NCBI RefSeq assembly: GCF_017876405.1
Contig: NZ_JAGINW010000001.1
Span: 9,375,203 to 9,439,202 of the forward strand
Direction: 5' to 3'
Origin: Kibdelosporangium banguiense
GTDB lineage: Bacteria; Actinomycetota; Actinomycetes; Mycobacteriales; Pseudonocardiaceae
DNA length: 64,000 nucleotides
Position numbers and translations under genes: made by a program
Shown here: positions 1 to 8,349 of the stretch, piece by piece
How the letters are laid out: every line of letters starts with the position of its first letter
How positions within the stretch are numbered: the first letter of the stretch is position 1
The notes under the pieces: generated by a model
What the model saw: only the letters and a program-made list of their open reading frames with translations
Told to the model about the DNA's origin: nothing
Databases searched by the model: none

Positions 1-390
1 AACAAGTGCGTCGATGTCAACGGCAGCGGCACCGCGGACGGCACCAAGGTCCAGTTGTCGACCTGCACGAACGCAACCAACCAGCAGTGGACGAGGTCCG
101 GCTCGACGTTCCGTGCGCTGGGCAAGTGCCTCACGGTGAACGGATCGGGCACCGCGAACGGCGCTCTCGTTCAGTTGTGGAGCTGCACCGGCAGTGCCGG
201 GCAGAACTGGACCCCGCAGACCGACGGCTCGCTGTTGAACGCCAACTCCGGCAAGTGCCTCGACGCCAACGGAGCCAGCTCCGCCGACGGCACGCAGCTG
301 ATCATCTGGACCTGTCACGGCGGCACCAACCAGAAGTGGACCGTACCCGCGTCCATCGCCGCTCCACGTCCGCACATGAAGGCAGTGTGA
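1..390 (+). CDS. C-terminal ricin-type lectin domain of a secreted enzyme (5' end outside window)
   Basis: The frame is open from the first base to TGA at 388-390, so the gene begins upstream of the window. The visible 129 residues are a ricin-B/CBM13 beta-trefoil of three repeats, each opening with K-C-(V/L)-(D/T)-(V/A)-N and closing with a Q-x-W core (NQQW, GQNW, NQKW). Such domains bind plant polysaccharides and normally sit behind a catalytic domain, which cannot be seen here. A short tail (PASIAAPRPHMKAV) follows the last repeat. The stop shares one base with the ATG of the next gene (TGATG), which suggests translational coupling and one operon. Confidence 0.85.
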   Translation, partial: NKCVDVNGSGTADGTKVQLSTCTNATNQQWTRSGSTFRALGKCLTVNGSGTANGALVQLWSCTGSAGQNWTPQTDGSLLNANSGKCLDANGASSADGTQLIIWTCHGGTNQKWTVPASIAAPRPHMKAV

Positions 391-3200
391 TGGGAAAACT
401 GATCGCCACGGCCGCGCTGATCGCGGCAAACGTTGTCGTACCCTTATTCGTAGCGGCCGCGCCGGCATCGGCCCATCCGGTGAACGCGGCCGACTTCCAG
501 CAGATCGAACTGGCCCGGGGCGTAGCCGAGATGGGCGAGCCCATGTCGCTGGCCGTGCTGCCGGACCGTTCGGTGTTGCACACCGCCCGCAACGGCACGC
601 TGCGCCGCACCGACGCGGCGGGCAACACCAAAGTGATCGGCACCCTGCAGGTCTATTCGCACGACGAGGAAGGCCTGCAGGGCATCGGGGCGGATCCGAA
701 CTTCGCCACCAACCGGTACATCTACCTGTACTACTCACCGCCACTGTCCACACCGGGCGGTGACGCCCCGGAGAACGGCACGGACTTCTCGGCGTGGAAC
801 GGGGTGAACCGGCTGTCCCGGTTCACCCTCAACGCCGATTTCACACTGAACATGGCCAGCCAGGTGACCGTGCTGGACGTGGCCACGAGCCGGGGTATCT
901 GCTGCCACGTCGGCGGGGACATCGACTTCGACGCGGCAGGCAACCTGTATCTGTCCACAGGGGACGATTCGAATCCGTTCGCCTCGGACGGTTACACCCC
1001 TATCGACGAGCGCAGCAACCGCAATCCCGCGTTCGACTCGCAGCGTGGCGCCGGCAACACCAATGACCTGCGCGGCAAAGTGCTGCGGATCAAGGTGAAC
1101 GCCGACGGGTCGTACTCGATCCCGGCAGGCAACCTGTTCGCGCCCGGTACCGCGCAGACCCGCCCGGAGATCTACGCGATGGGCTTCCGCAATCCGTTCC
1201 GGATGAACGTGGACAAGGCCACCGGCGTGGTCTATCTCGGCGACTACGGGCCGGACGCGGGCTCGACGACCTCCGGCCGCGGTCCGGCCGGCCAGGTCGA
1301 GTTCAACCGGATCGCCTCGGCAGGCAACTACGGCTGGCCGTACTGCACCGGCTCGAACACCACCAACGAGACCTATGTGGACTACACGTTCCCGTCCGGG
1401 CCGTCGGGTGCGCGGTTCAACTGTGCCGCGCCGGTCAACGACTCCCCGCGCAACACCGGGCTGAGGAACCTGCCTGCCGCCCGCGCGGCGTGGATCAAGT
1501 ACGACAACTGCTCGGTGTCGGCGTTCGGCTGCGGGTCGGAGTCGCCGATGAGCGCGCCGGTGTACCGGTACGACGCGGCCAACCCGTCGTCGGTGAAGTT
1601 CCCGCCCGCACTGGACGGTCACGTCTTCGCCACCGAGTTCGGCCGGCGGTGGATCAAGGCCATCGACGTGAACTCCGACGGCTCGGCCGGGCAGATCAAC
1701 GACTTCCCGTGGCGCGGCACGCAGGTCATGGACTCCACCTTCGGCCCGGACGGCGCGATGTACGTGCTCGACTACGGCACCGGATGGGGCAACGGGGACG
1801 CCAGCTCCGCGCTCTACCGCATCGAGTACAACCCTGCCGGCAACAAGGCACCGACCGCGCGGGCCAGTGCCAACCGTACGTCCGGCGCGGCGCCGCTCGC
1901 GGTGGACTTCTCATCAGCCGGTTCCTCGGACCCCGAGGGCAGCGCGCTGACCTATTCGTGGAACTTCGGCGATGGAAGCACGTCCACTGCGGCCAACCCG
2001 AGCCACACCTTCACCACCAGCGGCCAGTACACGGTGACGCTCACAGTGACTGACACAGGCGGCCGTACCGGCGGTGCGAGCGTGCTGATCTCGGTCGGCA
2101 ACACCGCCCCCACAGTCACATTGAACACGCCCATCAAGGGAACTCTGTTCAGCTTCGGTGACAGCGTGCCGTACAACATCACGGTGTCGGACGCGGAGGA
2201 CGGCACGATCGACTGCAACCGGGTGAAGCTGAGCTACCTCCTGGGCCATGACAGCCACGCGCATCTGATCACCTCCCAGAACGGATGCTCGGGGACACTG
2301 CAGATCCCAGTGGACGGCGAACATGACACGGCAGCGAACCTGTACGCGGTGTTCGACGCCGAGTACACCGACCTCGGCGCGAACGGTCAGCCACCGGTGA
2401 CCACCCACGCGCAGAACGTCCTGCAGCCGCGGCATCGCCAGGCCGAGCACTATGCCAGCCAGTCCGGCACGGCGCTGCTCAACAAGACGCCCGCCGAGGG
2501 TGGCCGGAGCGTCGGCGACATCCAGAACGGTGACTGGATCGCGTTCGAGCCGTACGCGATCGACACGAACACGCGGTTCACCGCCCGGGTGGCGTCCGGT
2601 GGCTCCGGCGGCACGCTGTCCGTCCGGACCGGCTCGTCGACCGGCACAGTGCTCGGATCGGTCACCGTGCCGGCCACGGGCGGCTGGGACACCTTCACCG
2701 AGGTGTCCACCACCCTGTCCAATGTCCCGGCCGGAGGCGGCACGTTGTACCTGACGTTCCACGGTGGCTCCGGCAACCTGTTCGAGGTTGACGCGTTCAC
2801 CTTCAGCGTGCCGACGGGCGGCAGCACTGGACCGATCACCGGCGTCGGCGGCAAGTGCGTCGACGTCAACGGCGGCAACACCACCGACGGCACCAAGATC
2901 CAGCTCTGGACCTGCTCAGGCGGCACCAACCAGCAATGGGCCGTCAACGGGACCACGCTGCGCACACTGGGCAAGTGCATGACCGTCGCAGGCGGCAGCA
3001 CTGCCAACGGCGCCCTGATCCAGCTGTCCACCTGCAACGGATCGGGCAGCCAGAACTGGGCGCCCGGAGCCAACGGATCACTGGTCAACTCCCAGTCCGG
3101 CAAGTGCCTGGACGCCAACGGAGCCAGCTCCGCCGACGGCACCCAGCTGATCATCTGGACCTGCCACGGCGGCACCAACCAACGCTGGACCCTGCCCTGA
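390..3200 (+). CDS. Secreted PQQ-type glucose/sorbosone dehydrogenase with PKD, CBM6-like and ricin lectin domains
   Basis: The 936-residue product starts with a Sec signal peptide (MGKLIATAALIAANVVVP, cleavage near APASA-HP). Residues about 35-480 are a six-bladed propeller of the soluble glucose/sorbosone dehydrogenase family (GLQGIGADPNF, YAMGFRNPFR), which oxidises sugars with PQQ. Residues about 485-570 are a PKD domain (YSWNFGDG), about 681-805 a CBM6-like jelly roll (RQAEHYASQSG), and 814-936 a ricin-B lectin with three Q-x-W repeats. The frame stays open upstream of 390, but that part has lectin-antisense-like composition and no signal peptide, so ATG 390 is chosen. The protein resembles the dehydrogenase/ThuA multidomain proteins of streptomycetes. 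The exact substrate is unknown. Confidence 0.85.
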   Translation: MGKLIATAALIAANVVVPLFVAAAPASAHPVNAADFQQIELARGVAEMGEPMSLAVLPDRSVLHTARNGTLRRTDAAGNTKVIGTLQVYSHDEEGLQGIGADPNFATNRYIYLYYSPPLSTPGGDAPENGTDFSAWNGVNRLSRFTLNADFTLNMASQVTVLDVATSRGICCHVGGDIDFDAAGNLYLSTGDDSNPFASDGYTPIDERSNRNPAFDSQRGAGNTNDLRGKVLRIKVNADGSYSIPAGNLFAPGTAQTRPEIYAMGFRNPFRMNVDKATGVVYLGDYGPDAGSTTSGRGPAGQVEFNRIASAGNYGWPYCTGSNTTNETYVDYTFPSGPSGARFNCAAPVNDSPRNTGLRNLPAARAAWIKYDNCSVSAFGCGSESPMSAPVYRYDAANPSSVKFPPALDGHVFATEFGRRWIKAIDVNSDGSAGQINDFPWRGTQVMDSTFGPDGAMYVLDYGTGWGNGDASSALYRIEYNPAGNKAPTARASANRTSGAAPLAVDFSSAGSSDPEGSALTYSWNFGDGSTSTAANPSHTFTTSGQYTVTLTVTDTGGRTGGASVLISVGNTAPTVTLNTPIKGTLFSFGDSVPYNITVSDAEDGTIDCNRVKLSYLLGHDSHAHLITSQNGCSGTLQIPVDGEHDTAANLYAVFDAEYTDLGANGQPPVTTHAQNVLQPRHRQAEHYASQSGTALLNKTPAEGGRSVGDIQNGDWIAFEPYAIDTNTRFTARVASGGSGGTLSVRTGSSTGTVLGSVTVPATGGWDTFTEVSTTLSNVPAGGGTLYLTFHGGSGNLFEVDAFTFSVPTGGSTGPITGVGGKCVDVNGGNTTDGTKIQLWTCSGGTNQQWAVNGTTLRTLGKCMTVAGGSTANGALIQLSTCNGSGSQNWAPGANGSLVNSQSGKCLDANGASSADGTQLIIWTCHGGTNQRWTLP

Positions 3201-3207
3201 CCATGCG

Positions 3208-3261
3208 GTGTGGCAGTACTTCTCGCCGGGCCTCCCCCAGCGGCGAGAACCACTGCCACAC
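3208..3261. terminator. Two-step inverted repeat between the dehydrogenase and ThuA genes
   Basis: An outer 10-bp perfect pair (GTGTGGCAGT at 3208-3217 with 3252-3261) encloses an inner 8-bp pair (TCTCGCCG at 3221-3228 with 3241-3248), separated by 3-nt mismatches. There is no T-run. It begins 8 nt after the stop of the dehydrogenase gene and ends 26 nt before the ThuA start, so it may be an attenuating terminator or an mRNA-stabilising hairpin. Confidence 0.45.
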
Positions 3262-3287
3262 CGCCTTCCCCCTGCAGAAGGCCGAAG

Positions 3288-4991
3288 ATGAGACATTCGC
3301 TCACCCGACGCGTGCTCGGCTTGTCCGCGGCCGCGTTCGTAACCCTCGCGTTCAATGCCGTCCCACCAAGCAACGCTGCCGACACGCCCTACGACGTGCT
3401 GGTGTTCTCCAAGACCGCGGGCTTCCGGCACGACTCCATCCCCGCCGGTATCCAGATGATCCGGGAACTGGGCTCGGCCAACAGTTTCACCGTGACCGCC
3501 ACGGAGGACGCCAACCAGTTCAACGCGAGCAACCTGGCCCAGTACGAAGCCGTGGTGTTCCTCAGCACCACCGGGGACGTGCTCAACCCCACCCAGCAGA
3601 CCGCTTTCGAGAACTACATCCGCGGCGGGGGCGGTTACGTAGGCATCCACTCGGCGTCCGACACCGAGTACGACTGGCCGTTCTACGGCGAGCTTGTGGG
3701 CGCGTACTTCTCCTCGCACCCAGCCATCCAGCAGGCGACCGAGCGGGTCGAGAACCGGGCGCACCAGGCCACCCAGCACCTCAACCCCGCCTGGGTGCGT
3801 ACCGACGAATGGTACAACTTCCGGACCAACGTCCGGTCGACTGCCCGAGTCCTGACCACACTGGACGAATCGACGTACTCCGGTGGCGGCATGGGCGCCG
3901 ACCACCCGTTCACCTGGTGCAAGACACTCCAAGGTGGACGCTCGTTCTACACGGGCAACGGCCACACCCAGGCGAGCTACACCGAGGCGGACTTCCGGTC
4001 GCTGGTGCTCGGCGGCATCCGGTACGCGGCCAACCGGACCAAGGCGGACTGCCGGCCGGAAACCGGCTACACGACGCTCTACAACGGCTCCACCACCGGC
4101 TGGTCCCAGGCCGGTCCGGGCTCGTTCACCAACAGCAACGGCACGCTGACCTCGACCGGCGGGCTGGGAATGCTGTGGTACAGCACCAAGGAGTTCCGTT
4201 CCTACTCGCTGAAGCTGGACTGGCGGATGCCCGGTGACGACAACTCCGGCGTCCTGGTCGGCTTCCCGGCCAGTTCCGATCCGAACTCGGCGATGGACAA
4301 CGGCTACGAGGTCCAGATCGACGCCACGGACACCGTGGACAAGACCACCGGTTCGATCTACGGGTTCAAGGCCGCCGACCAGGCCGCCCGCGACGCCGCA
4401 CTGAACCCGCCCGGTGAGTGGAACACCTACGAGCTGCTGGTGGAAGGTGAGCGCCTGCAGGTGTTCCTGAACGGGGTGAAGATCAACGACTTCACCAACG
4501 CCGACCCGGTGCGCTCACTGACCTCCGGGTACATCGGCATCCAGAACCACGGCACCGGCGACGACGTGTCGTTCCGCAACATCCGGATCAAGGAGCAGGG
4601 CGGCACCGTCCCCCGCACCGGGCCGATCACCGGTGTGGCGGGCAAGTGCGTGGACGTCAACGGCGGCAACACCACCGACGGCACCAAGATCCAGCTCTGG
4701 ACCTGCTCAGGCGGCACCAAACAACAGTGGACTGTCAGCGGAAGCACGCTGCGCGCGTTGGGCAAGTGCATGACCGTCGCGGGTGGGAGCACTGCCAACG
4801 GCGCTCAGATCCAGCTGTCCACCTGCAACGGATCGGGCAGCCAGAACTGGGCGGCCGGATCGAACGGATCTTTGGTCAACTCCCAGTCCGGCAAGTGCCT
4901 GGACGCCAACGGAGCCAGCTCCGCCGACGGCACCCAGCTGATCATCTGGACCTGCCACGGCGGCACCAACCAACGCTGGACCCTGCCCTGA
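3288..4991 (+). CDS. Secreted ThuA-domain protein with DUF1080 (3-keto-disaccharide hydrolase-like) and ricin lectin domains
   Basis: The 567-residue product has a signal peptide (MRHSLTRRVLGLSAAAF, cleavage near SNA-AD). Residues about 34-245 are a ThuA-like class I amidotransferase fold (VLVFSKTAGFRHDSIPAG, GGGGYVGIHSASDTEYDWP). About 255-440 are a DUF1080/LamG-like beta-sandwich (NSGVLVGF, GYEVQID), a family linked to 3-keto-glycoside hydrolysis. About 441-567 are a ricin-B lectin. ThuA proteins occur in sugar-oxidation pathways through 3-keto intermediates, which fits the dehydrogenase just upstream. ATG 3288 is chosen because the signal peptide starts there. The last 119 nt are identical to the end of the upstream gene. 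Confidence 0.8.
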   Translation: MRHSLTRRVLGLSAAAFVTLAFNAVPPSNAADTPYDVLVFSKTAGFRHDSIPAGIQMIRELGSANSFTVTATEDANQFNASNLAQYEAVVFLSTTGDVLNPTQQTAFENYIRGGGGYVGIHSASDTEYDWPFYGELVGAYFSSHPAIQQATERVENRAHQATQHLNPAWVRTDEWYNFRTNVRSTARVLTTLDESTYSGGGMGADHPFTWCKTLQGGRSFYTGNGHTQASYTEADFRSLVLGGIRYAANRTKADCRPETGYTTLYNGSTTGWSQAGPGSFTNSNGTLTSTGGLGMLWYSTKEFRSYSLKLDWRMPGDDNSGVLVGFPASSDPNSAMDNGYEVQIDATDTVDKTTGSIYGFKAADQAARDAALNPPGEWNTYELLVEGERLQVFLNGVKINDFTNADPVRSLTSGYIGIQNHGTGDDVSFRNIRIKEQGGTVPRTGPITGVAGKCVDVNGGNTTDGTKIQLWTCSGGTKQQWTVSGSTLRALGKCMTVAGGSTANGAQIQLSTCNGSGSQNWAAGSNGSLVNSQSGKCLDANGASSADGTQLIIWTCHGGTNQRWTLP

Positions 4992-5192
4992 GAACCCGAC
5001 AGTGTTGATTGTCCTCGCTCCGCTCGGACGGACTTTGTCGCCAAAGCCGGTCGTTTGCGCCCCGCCCCACGCAAACCGGCATCTTCGCCCGAGGCCGGCC
5101 GCCGCCGGGGCCGGGGCGATGCCGGGCGCGTTGCGAGGCACAAACGACCAGCGCGACAAAGCCATCACCGCTCGACTCCCGTTAGGAATTCA

Positions 5193-5913
5193 GTGAATGT
5201 ACCCATGATGCCGGTGGTGCGGATGACGGGGATCAGCAAGCAGTTCCTCGGTGTGACTGTGCTCGGCAATGTCGATCTCGACCTGGCCGCGGGCGAGGTG
5301 CACGCCCTGGTGGGCGAGAACGGCGCGGGCAAGTCCACGCTGATGAAGATCCTCGCCGGCGCACACCGGCCGGACGGCGGCCAGATCGTCCTGAATGGAC
5401 AGAAGGTGTCGTTCGGCTCACCGCGCGATGCCCAGCAAGCCGGCATCTCGATCGTGCATCAGGAGCTGAACCTGCTGCCGGACCGGAGCGTGGCCGAGAA
5501 CGTCTACCTCGGCCGGGAACCGGTCCGGCGCGGCCAGGTGGATCGCCGCCGGATGGAAGCCGACACGGCCGATCTGCTCGGCCGATTGGGCGAGCACGGG
5601 ATCACGCCCCGAACCCTGGTGCGGCGGTTACCCGTGGCGCCGCGGGCGAGATCGTCGGCCTGGCAGGCCTGCAGGGCTCCGGCGAGGTCGACGTAGACGG
5701 TCGCTTGGTGCACATCCGGTCGCCGCGGGCCGCGATCCGGCAGGGCATCGCGCATGTCACCGAGGACCGCAAAGGCCAAGGCCTGGCCCTGCGCCAGACC
5801 GTGCGGGACAACACGATGCTGGTCCGCAACGCGGCATTCGGTCGTAGGCGGATCGATGTCGAGCAGTTGCTGCGTTCGGTCCAGCTGAAGTCGATGGGCA
5901 CCGAGCAGAACGC
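5193..5913 (+). pseudogene. Sugar ABC transporter ATPase (RbsA/MglA type), decayed by internal deletions and a frameshift
   Basis: From GTG 5193 (AGGAA at 5184) the frame encodes the first nucleotide-binding domain: a Walker A motif (VGENGAGKST), then SIVHQELNLLPDRSVAENVY, up to about 5630. Where the signature motif and Walker B should follow, the frame becomes nonsense and stops at 5694-5696. In another frame from 5636, second-domain sequence resumes (GAAGEIVGLAGLQGSGEVDV, then HVTEDRKGQGLALRQTVRDN) but again lacks the segment after QGSG. RbsA-type ATPases are about 500 residues with two complete domains; here both ATPase sites are incomplete. Partner permease and binding-protein genes are absent. 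The product cannot be functional. Confidence 0.8.
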
Positions 5914-6387
5914 GAGTTCGACATCCGTGAACTGCGCGACAATCTCCGGCCGGTTCTGGAACATGCATGGCAGGCCGGTGTCACTGTCGCTGTCGAGCCG
6001 CTCAACCGATACGAGACAAGCCTGCTCAACACAATCGGCCAGACACTGGAGGCACTGGCCGGACTACCGTCCTGCGGTGTCGCACTGGACTTCTACCACC
6101 AGAACATCGAAGAGACCGACATCCCGGCCACAATCCGGGCGGCAAAAGGCAAAATCGCACACGTACAGGTATGCGCCAACGACCGCGGCACGCCCGGCCA
6201 TGATCACCTCGACTGGCCGAGGCTGGTTGCGGCGCTGGACGACGCCGAATACGACGGTCCCTTGTGTATCGAATCGTTCACCGCACACAACGCGAGCATC
6301 GCCACCGCGGCATCGATCTGGCGGCCGCTGGCCGCGAGCCAGGACTACCTGGCCGCCAACGGCCTGGCCTTTCTCAAATCCCTGTAG
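5914..6387 (+). pseudogene. Sugar phosphate isomerase/epimerase (AP endonuclease 2 fold), C-terminal remnant
   Basis: In the frame beginning GAG TTC GAC at 5914 and ending TAG at 6385-6387, about 157 codons read as the C-terminal half of a xylose-isomerase-like TIM barrel: VAVEPLNRYETSLLNTIGQT, CGVALDFYHQNIEE, AHVQVCANDRGTPGHDHLDW, LCIESFTAHN. These carry the Glu, Asp, His and Glu metal-site positions of D-tagatose/psicose 3-epimerase relatives. No start codon or N-terminal half is present. The fragment abuts the ABC ATPase remnant at about 5890-5914, so a deletion fused two neighbouring sugar-utilisation genes. Confidence 0.75.
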
Positions 6388-6392
6388 CAACG

Positions 6393-6437
6393 GTCTGCTT
6401 CGCCACAGCGAAAACCACTCGCCGTGGCGAAGCAGAC
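6393..6437. terminator. Bidirectional hairpin terminator
   Basis: A perfect 14-bp stem (GTCTGCTTCGCCAC at 6393-6406 with 6424-6437) surrounds a 17-nt loop that can pair further (GCGA with TCGC). It lies 5 nt after the epimerase remnant and 6 nt beyond the stop of the convergent PfpI-like gene, so it can serve both. Confidence 0.75.
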
Positions 6438-6443
6438 TGTCAC

Positions 6444-7010
6444 TCAGGCCGGCACGTTCGCGTTTTCCAGCACACGCATGAACGCCCGCGACCACTCGGG
6501 CAGGTCCGGCCAGCCACGGCAGGAGACCATCGAGCCGTCCACCACGTCCGGACCGTCGATGAACATCGCACCGGCCTGCTCCATGTCGGCTCGCAACGGC
6601 GGGGACGCCGCCGTCGCACGGCCACGCAACAGGCCCATCGCGGCCGGTACCTGAGCGCCGTGGCAGATGGTGCCCACTGGGAGATCGCGCGAGAAGAAAT
6701 GGCGCACGATATGGGCCACATCAGGATCCGTGCGAATGTACTCCGGCGCCCGGCCGCCCGGGATCACCAGCGCCTGATAGTCCTCCGGCCGCACGTCGGC
6801 GAACGCGAGGTCCACCGGCAACTGGTGGCCCGGCTTCTCGGTGTAGGCGTCCCAGCCGGCCTCGAAGTCGTGGACCACCAGCTTGACGGCACGCATGGTG
6901 GGCGCGGCCACGACCACCTCGTGGCCGCCTTCCCTGAGCCGGAACACGGGGTACATGCAGTCCAGTTCCTCAGCAGCATCGCCAGTCAGGACAAGCACTT
7001 TGGCCACCAC
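6444..7010 (-). CDS. DJ-1/PfpI family protein
   Basis: The 188-residue cytoplasmic protein matches the usual length of the DJ-1/PfpI superfamily. The nucleophile elbow is G-T-I-C-H-G-A (Cys116-His117) and the conserved LVIPGG loop is at 82-87. Family members act as proteases, glyoxalase/deglycase-like enzymes or stress proteins; which applies here cannot be decided. The start is GTG 7008-7010 with AGGAG four bases upstream. It is the last gene of the minus-strand block, 26 nt after the CE1 esterase stop, and may be co-transcribed with it. Confidence 0.8.
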   Translation of the reverse strand: MVAKVLVLTGDAAEELDCMYPVFRLREGGHEVVVAAPTMRAVKLVVHDFEAGWDAYTEKPGHQLPVDLAFADVRPEDYQALVIPGGRAPEYIRTDPDVAHIVRHFFSRDLPVGTICHGAQVPAAMGLLRGRATAASPPLRADMEQAGAMFIDGPDVVDGSMVSCRGWPDLPEWSRAFMRVLENANVPA

Positions 7011-7036
7011 TCGCTCCTATCCTCCACATGTCGTGA

Positions 7037-8323
7037 TCAGCGCAGGGTCCACTGCTGGTTGGTCTGGCCGTTGCAGGTCCACAGGATGATCTTCGTGCCG
7101 TTGGCCGTGCCCCGGCCGTTCGCGTCCAGGCACAAGTTGGACTGCGCGCCGACGATTGTGCCGTTGGCGTTGACCGTCCACTGCTGGTTGGCCTGACCGG
7201 TGCAGTCCGAGATGACCACCTGAGCGCCGGTGTTCTGGCCGGACGCGCTGAGGCACTTGGTGCTGTGGGCCTTCAGCTGCCGCTCGGTGGTGTTCGTCCA
7301 GGACTGGCTGGCCTGCCCGTTGCAGTCCCACAGCTGTGCCTGCGTACCGTTGGTGTTCGGCACGTCCACGCACCGGCTGGACTCGGCGCCGACGATCTGC
7401 TTGGCCCCGGGCGGCGGGGTGCCGGGGCCGAACTGCGAGATGAACTTCCACGCTTCGGCCGATGTCCAGGTCCTGGCGCCGCTGTCACCCGAAGCCCCGT
7501 CGATGGGTGCGGGACCGTGGCCTCCGTCGAACGCCGCCCACACAACCGGATACCCGGAACGGCATCCCGAGTAGGTGGTCGTGATGTGGCTCAGGCTGCC
7601 CTGCCGGGGTTCCGGTGGGTTCTGTTGCGTGCAGCCGTTGTTGCGGACGAACGTGTCACGCAGCCCTCGCCCCAGACCGATGTTGAGGACGTTGTCACTC
7701 AGGCCGTGAATACCCATGTACGCGATGAGCTGGGTACCACCGCTGCACCCGCTGAGTTGTGCTCCGGAGTAGACCACGACCGCACGGAAGACATTCGCGC
7801 GGGAACACGCGATCGAGTAACTCATCCCGCCGCCGTAACTGAATCCCATGGCGAAGAGCTGGGTCGTGTCGACACAGAGGTCGTTCTGGATCAGCCTGAC
7901 CAAGTCGTCGGTGAAGGTCACGTCCTCACCGCCGGAGTTGGCCCAGCCGTTGCCGAAGCCCTGCGGCGCGACGAAGATCGCGCTGTTGTTCGCCAGCCGC
8001 TTCTGGCCGTAGTAGGCCCAGAGGTCCCGGTCGCTCCCGCCCGAGTCGACATCGTTGGCCGTGCCGCCCCGCCAGTGATAGCCGAAGATCAGCCGATAGG
8101 GGTTCTGGTTGTTGTAGTTGTCGGGAATCCGCAGGATGAAGTTGCGGGTCTTGCCGTTGCTCTGAATCGTCTGCGGCCCGCTGCGCAATGTGGGGGTCTT
8201 ACCGCAGCCGGGGGTCGCCGCAGCCGTGCCGACGTCACTGTCGAGGCCACTGCCCTGGGCGGTGCCACCCGCCGCGAGCACAAGGAGCGCCGCGACCGCT
8301 CCGAACATGGATCTACCGAACAT
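7037..8323 (-). CDS. Secreted CE1-type (feruloyl/acetylxylan) esterase with C-terminal ricin lectin
   Basis: The 428-residue product has a short signal peptide (MFGRSMFGAVAALLVLAAGG). Residues about 40-295 are an alpha/beta-hydrolase of the PHB-depolymerase/CE1 type with the nucleophile in G-F-S162-Y-G-G and a late His in FDGGHG. Residues about 300-428 are a ricin-B lectin (K-C-L and Q-x-W repeats). The likely role is to remove feruloyl or acetyl groups from arabinoxylan. ATG 8323 is preceded by GGAG. The gene starts 26 nt after its paralogue at 8350-9708 and follows a GH10 xylanase, forming a xylan-deconstruction operon. Confidence 0.82.
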   Translation of the reverse strand: MFGRSMFGAVAALLVLAAGGTAQGSGLDSDVGTAAATPGCGKTPTLRSGPQTIQSNGKTRNFILRIPDNYNNQNPYRLIFGYHWRGGTANDVDSGGSDRDLWAYYGQKRLANNSAIFVAPQGFGNGWANSGGEDVTFTDDLVRLIQNDLCVDTTQLFAMGFSYGGGMSYSIACSRANVFRAVVVYSGAQLSGCSGGTQLIAYMGIHGLSDNVLNIGLGRGLRDTFVRNNGCTQQNPPEPRQGSLSHITTTYSGCRSGYPVVWAAFDGGHGPAPIDGASGDSGARTWTSAEAWKFISQFGPGTPPPGAKQIVGAESSRCVDVPNTNGTQAQLWDCNGQASQSWTNTTERQLKAHSTKCLSASGQNTGAQVVISDCTGQANQQWTVNANGTIVGAQSNLCLDANGRGTANGTKIILWTCNGQTNQQWTLR

Positions 8324-8349
8324 CGTCGTTCTCCAGAGTTGTGTTGAAA

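Noticed and set aside
6..389. In-frame N-terminal extension of the dehydrogenase gene back to position 6
   Set aside because: The sequence is an Arg-rich out-of-frame reading of the lectin gene that ends at 390; the signal peptide starts at ATG 390.
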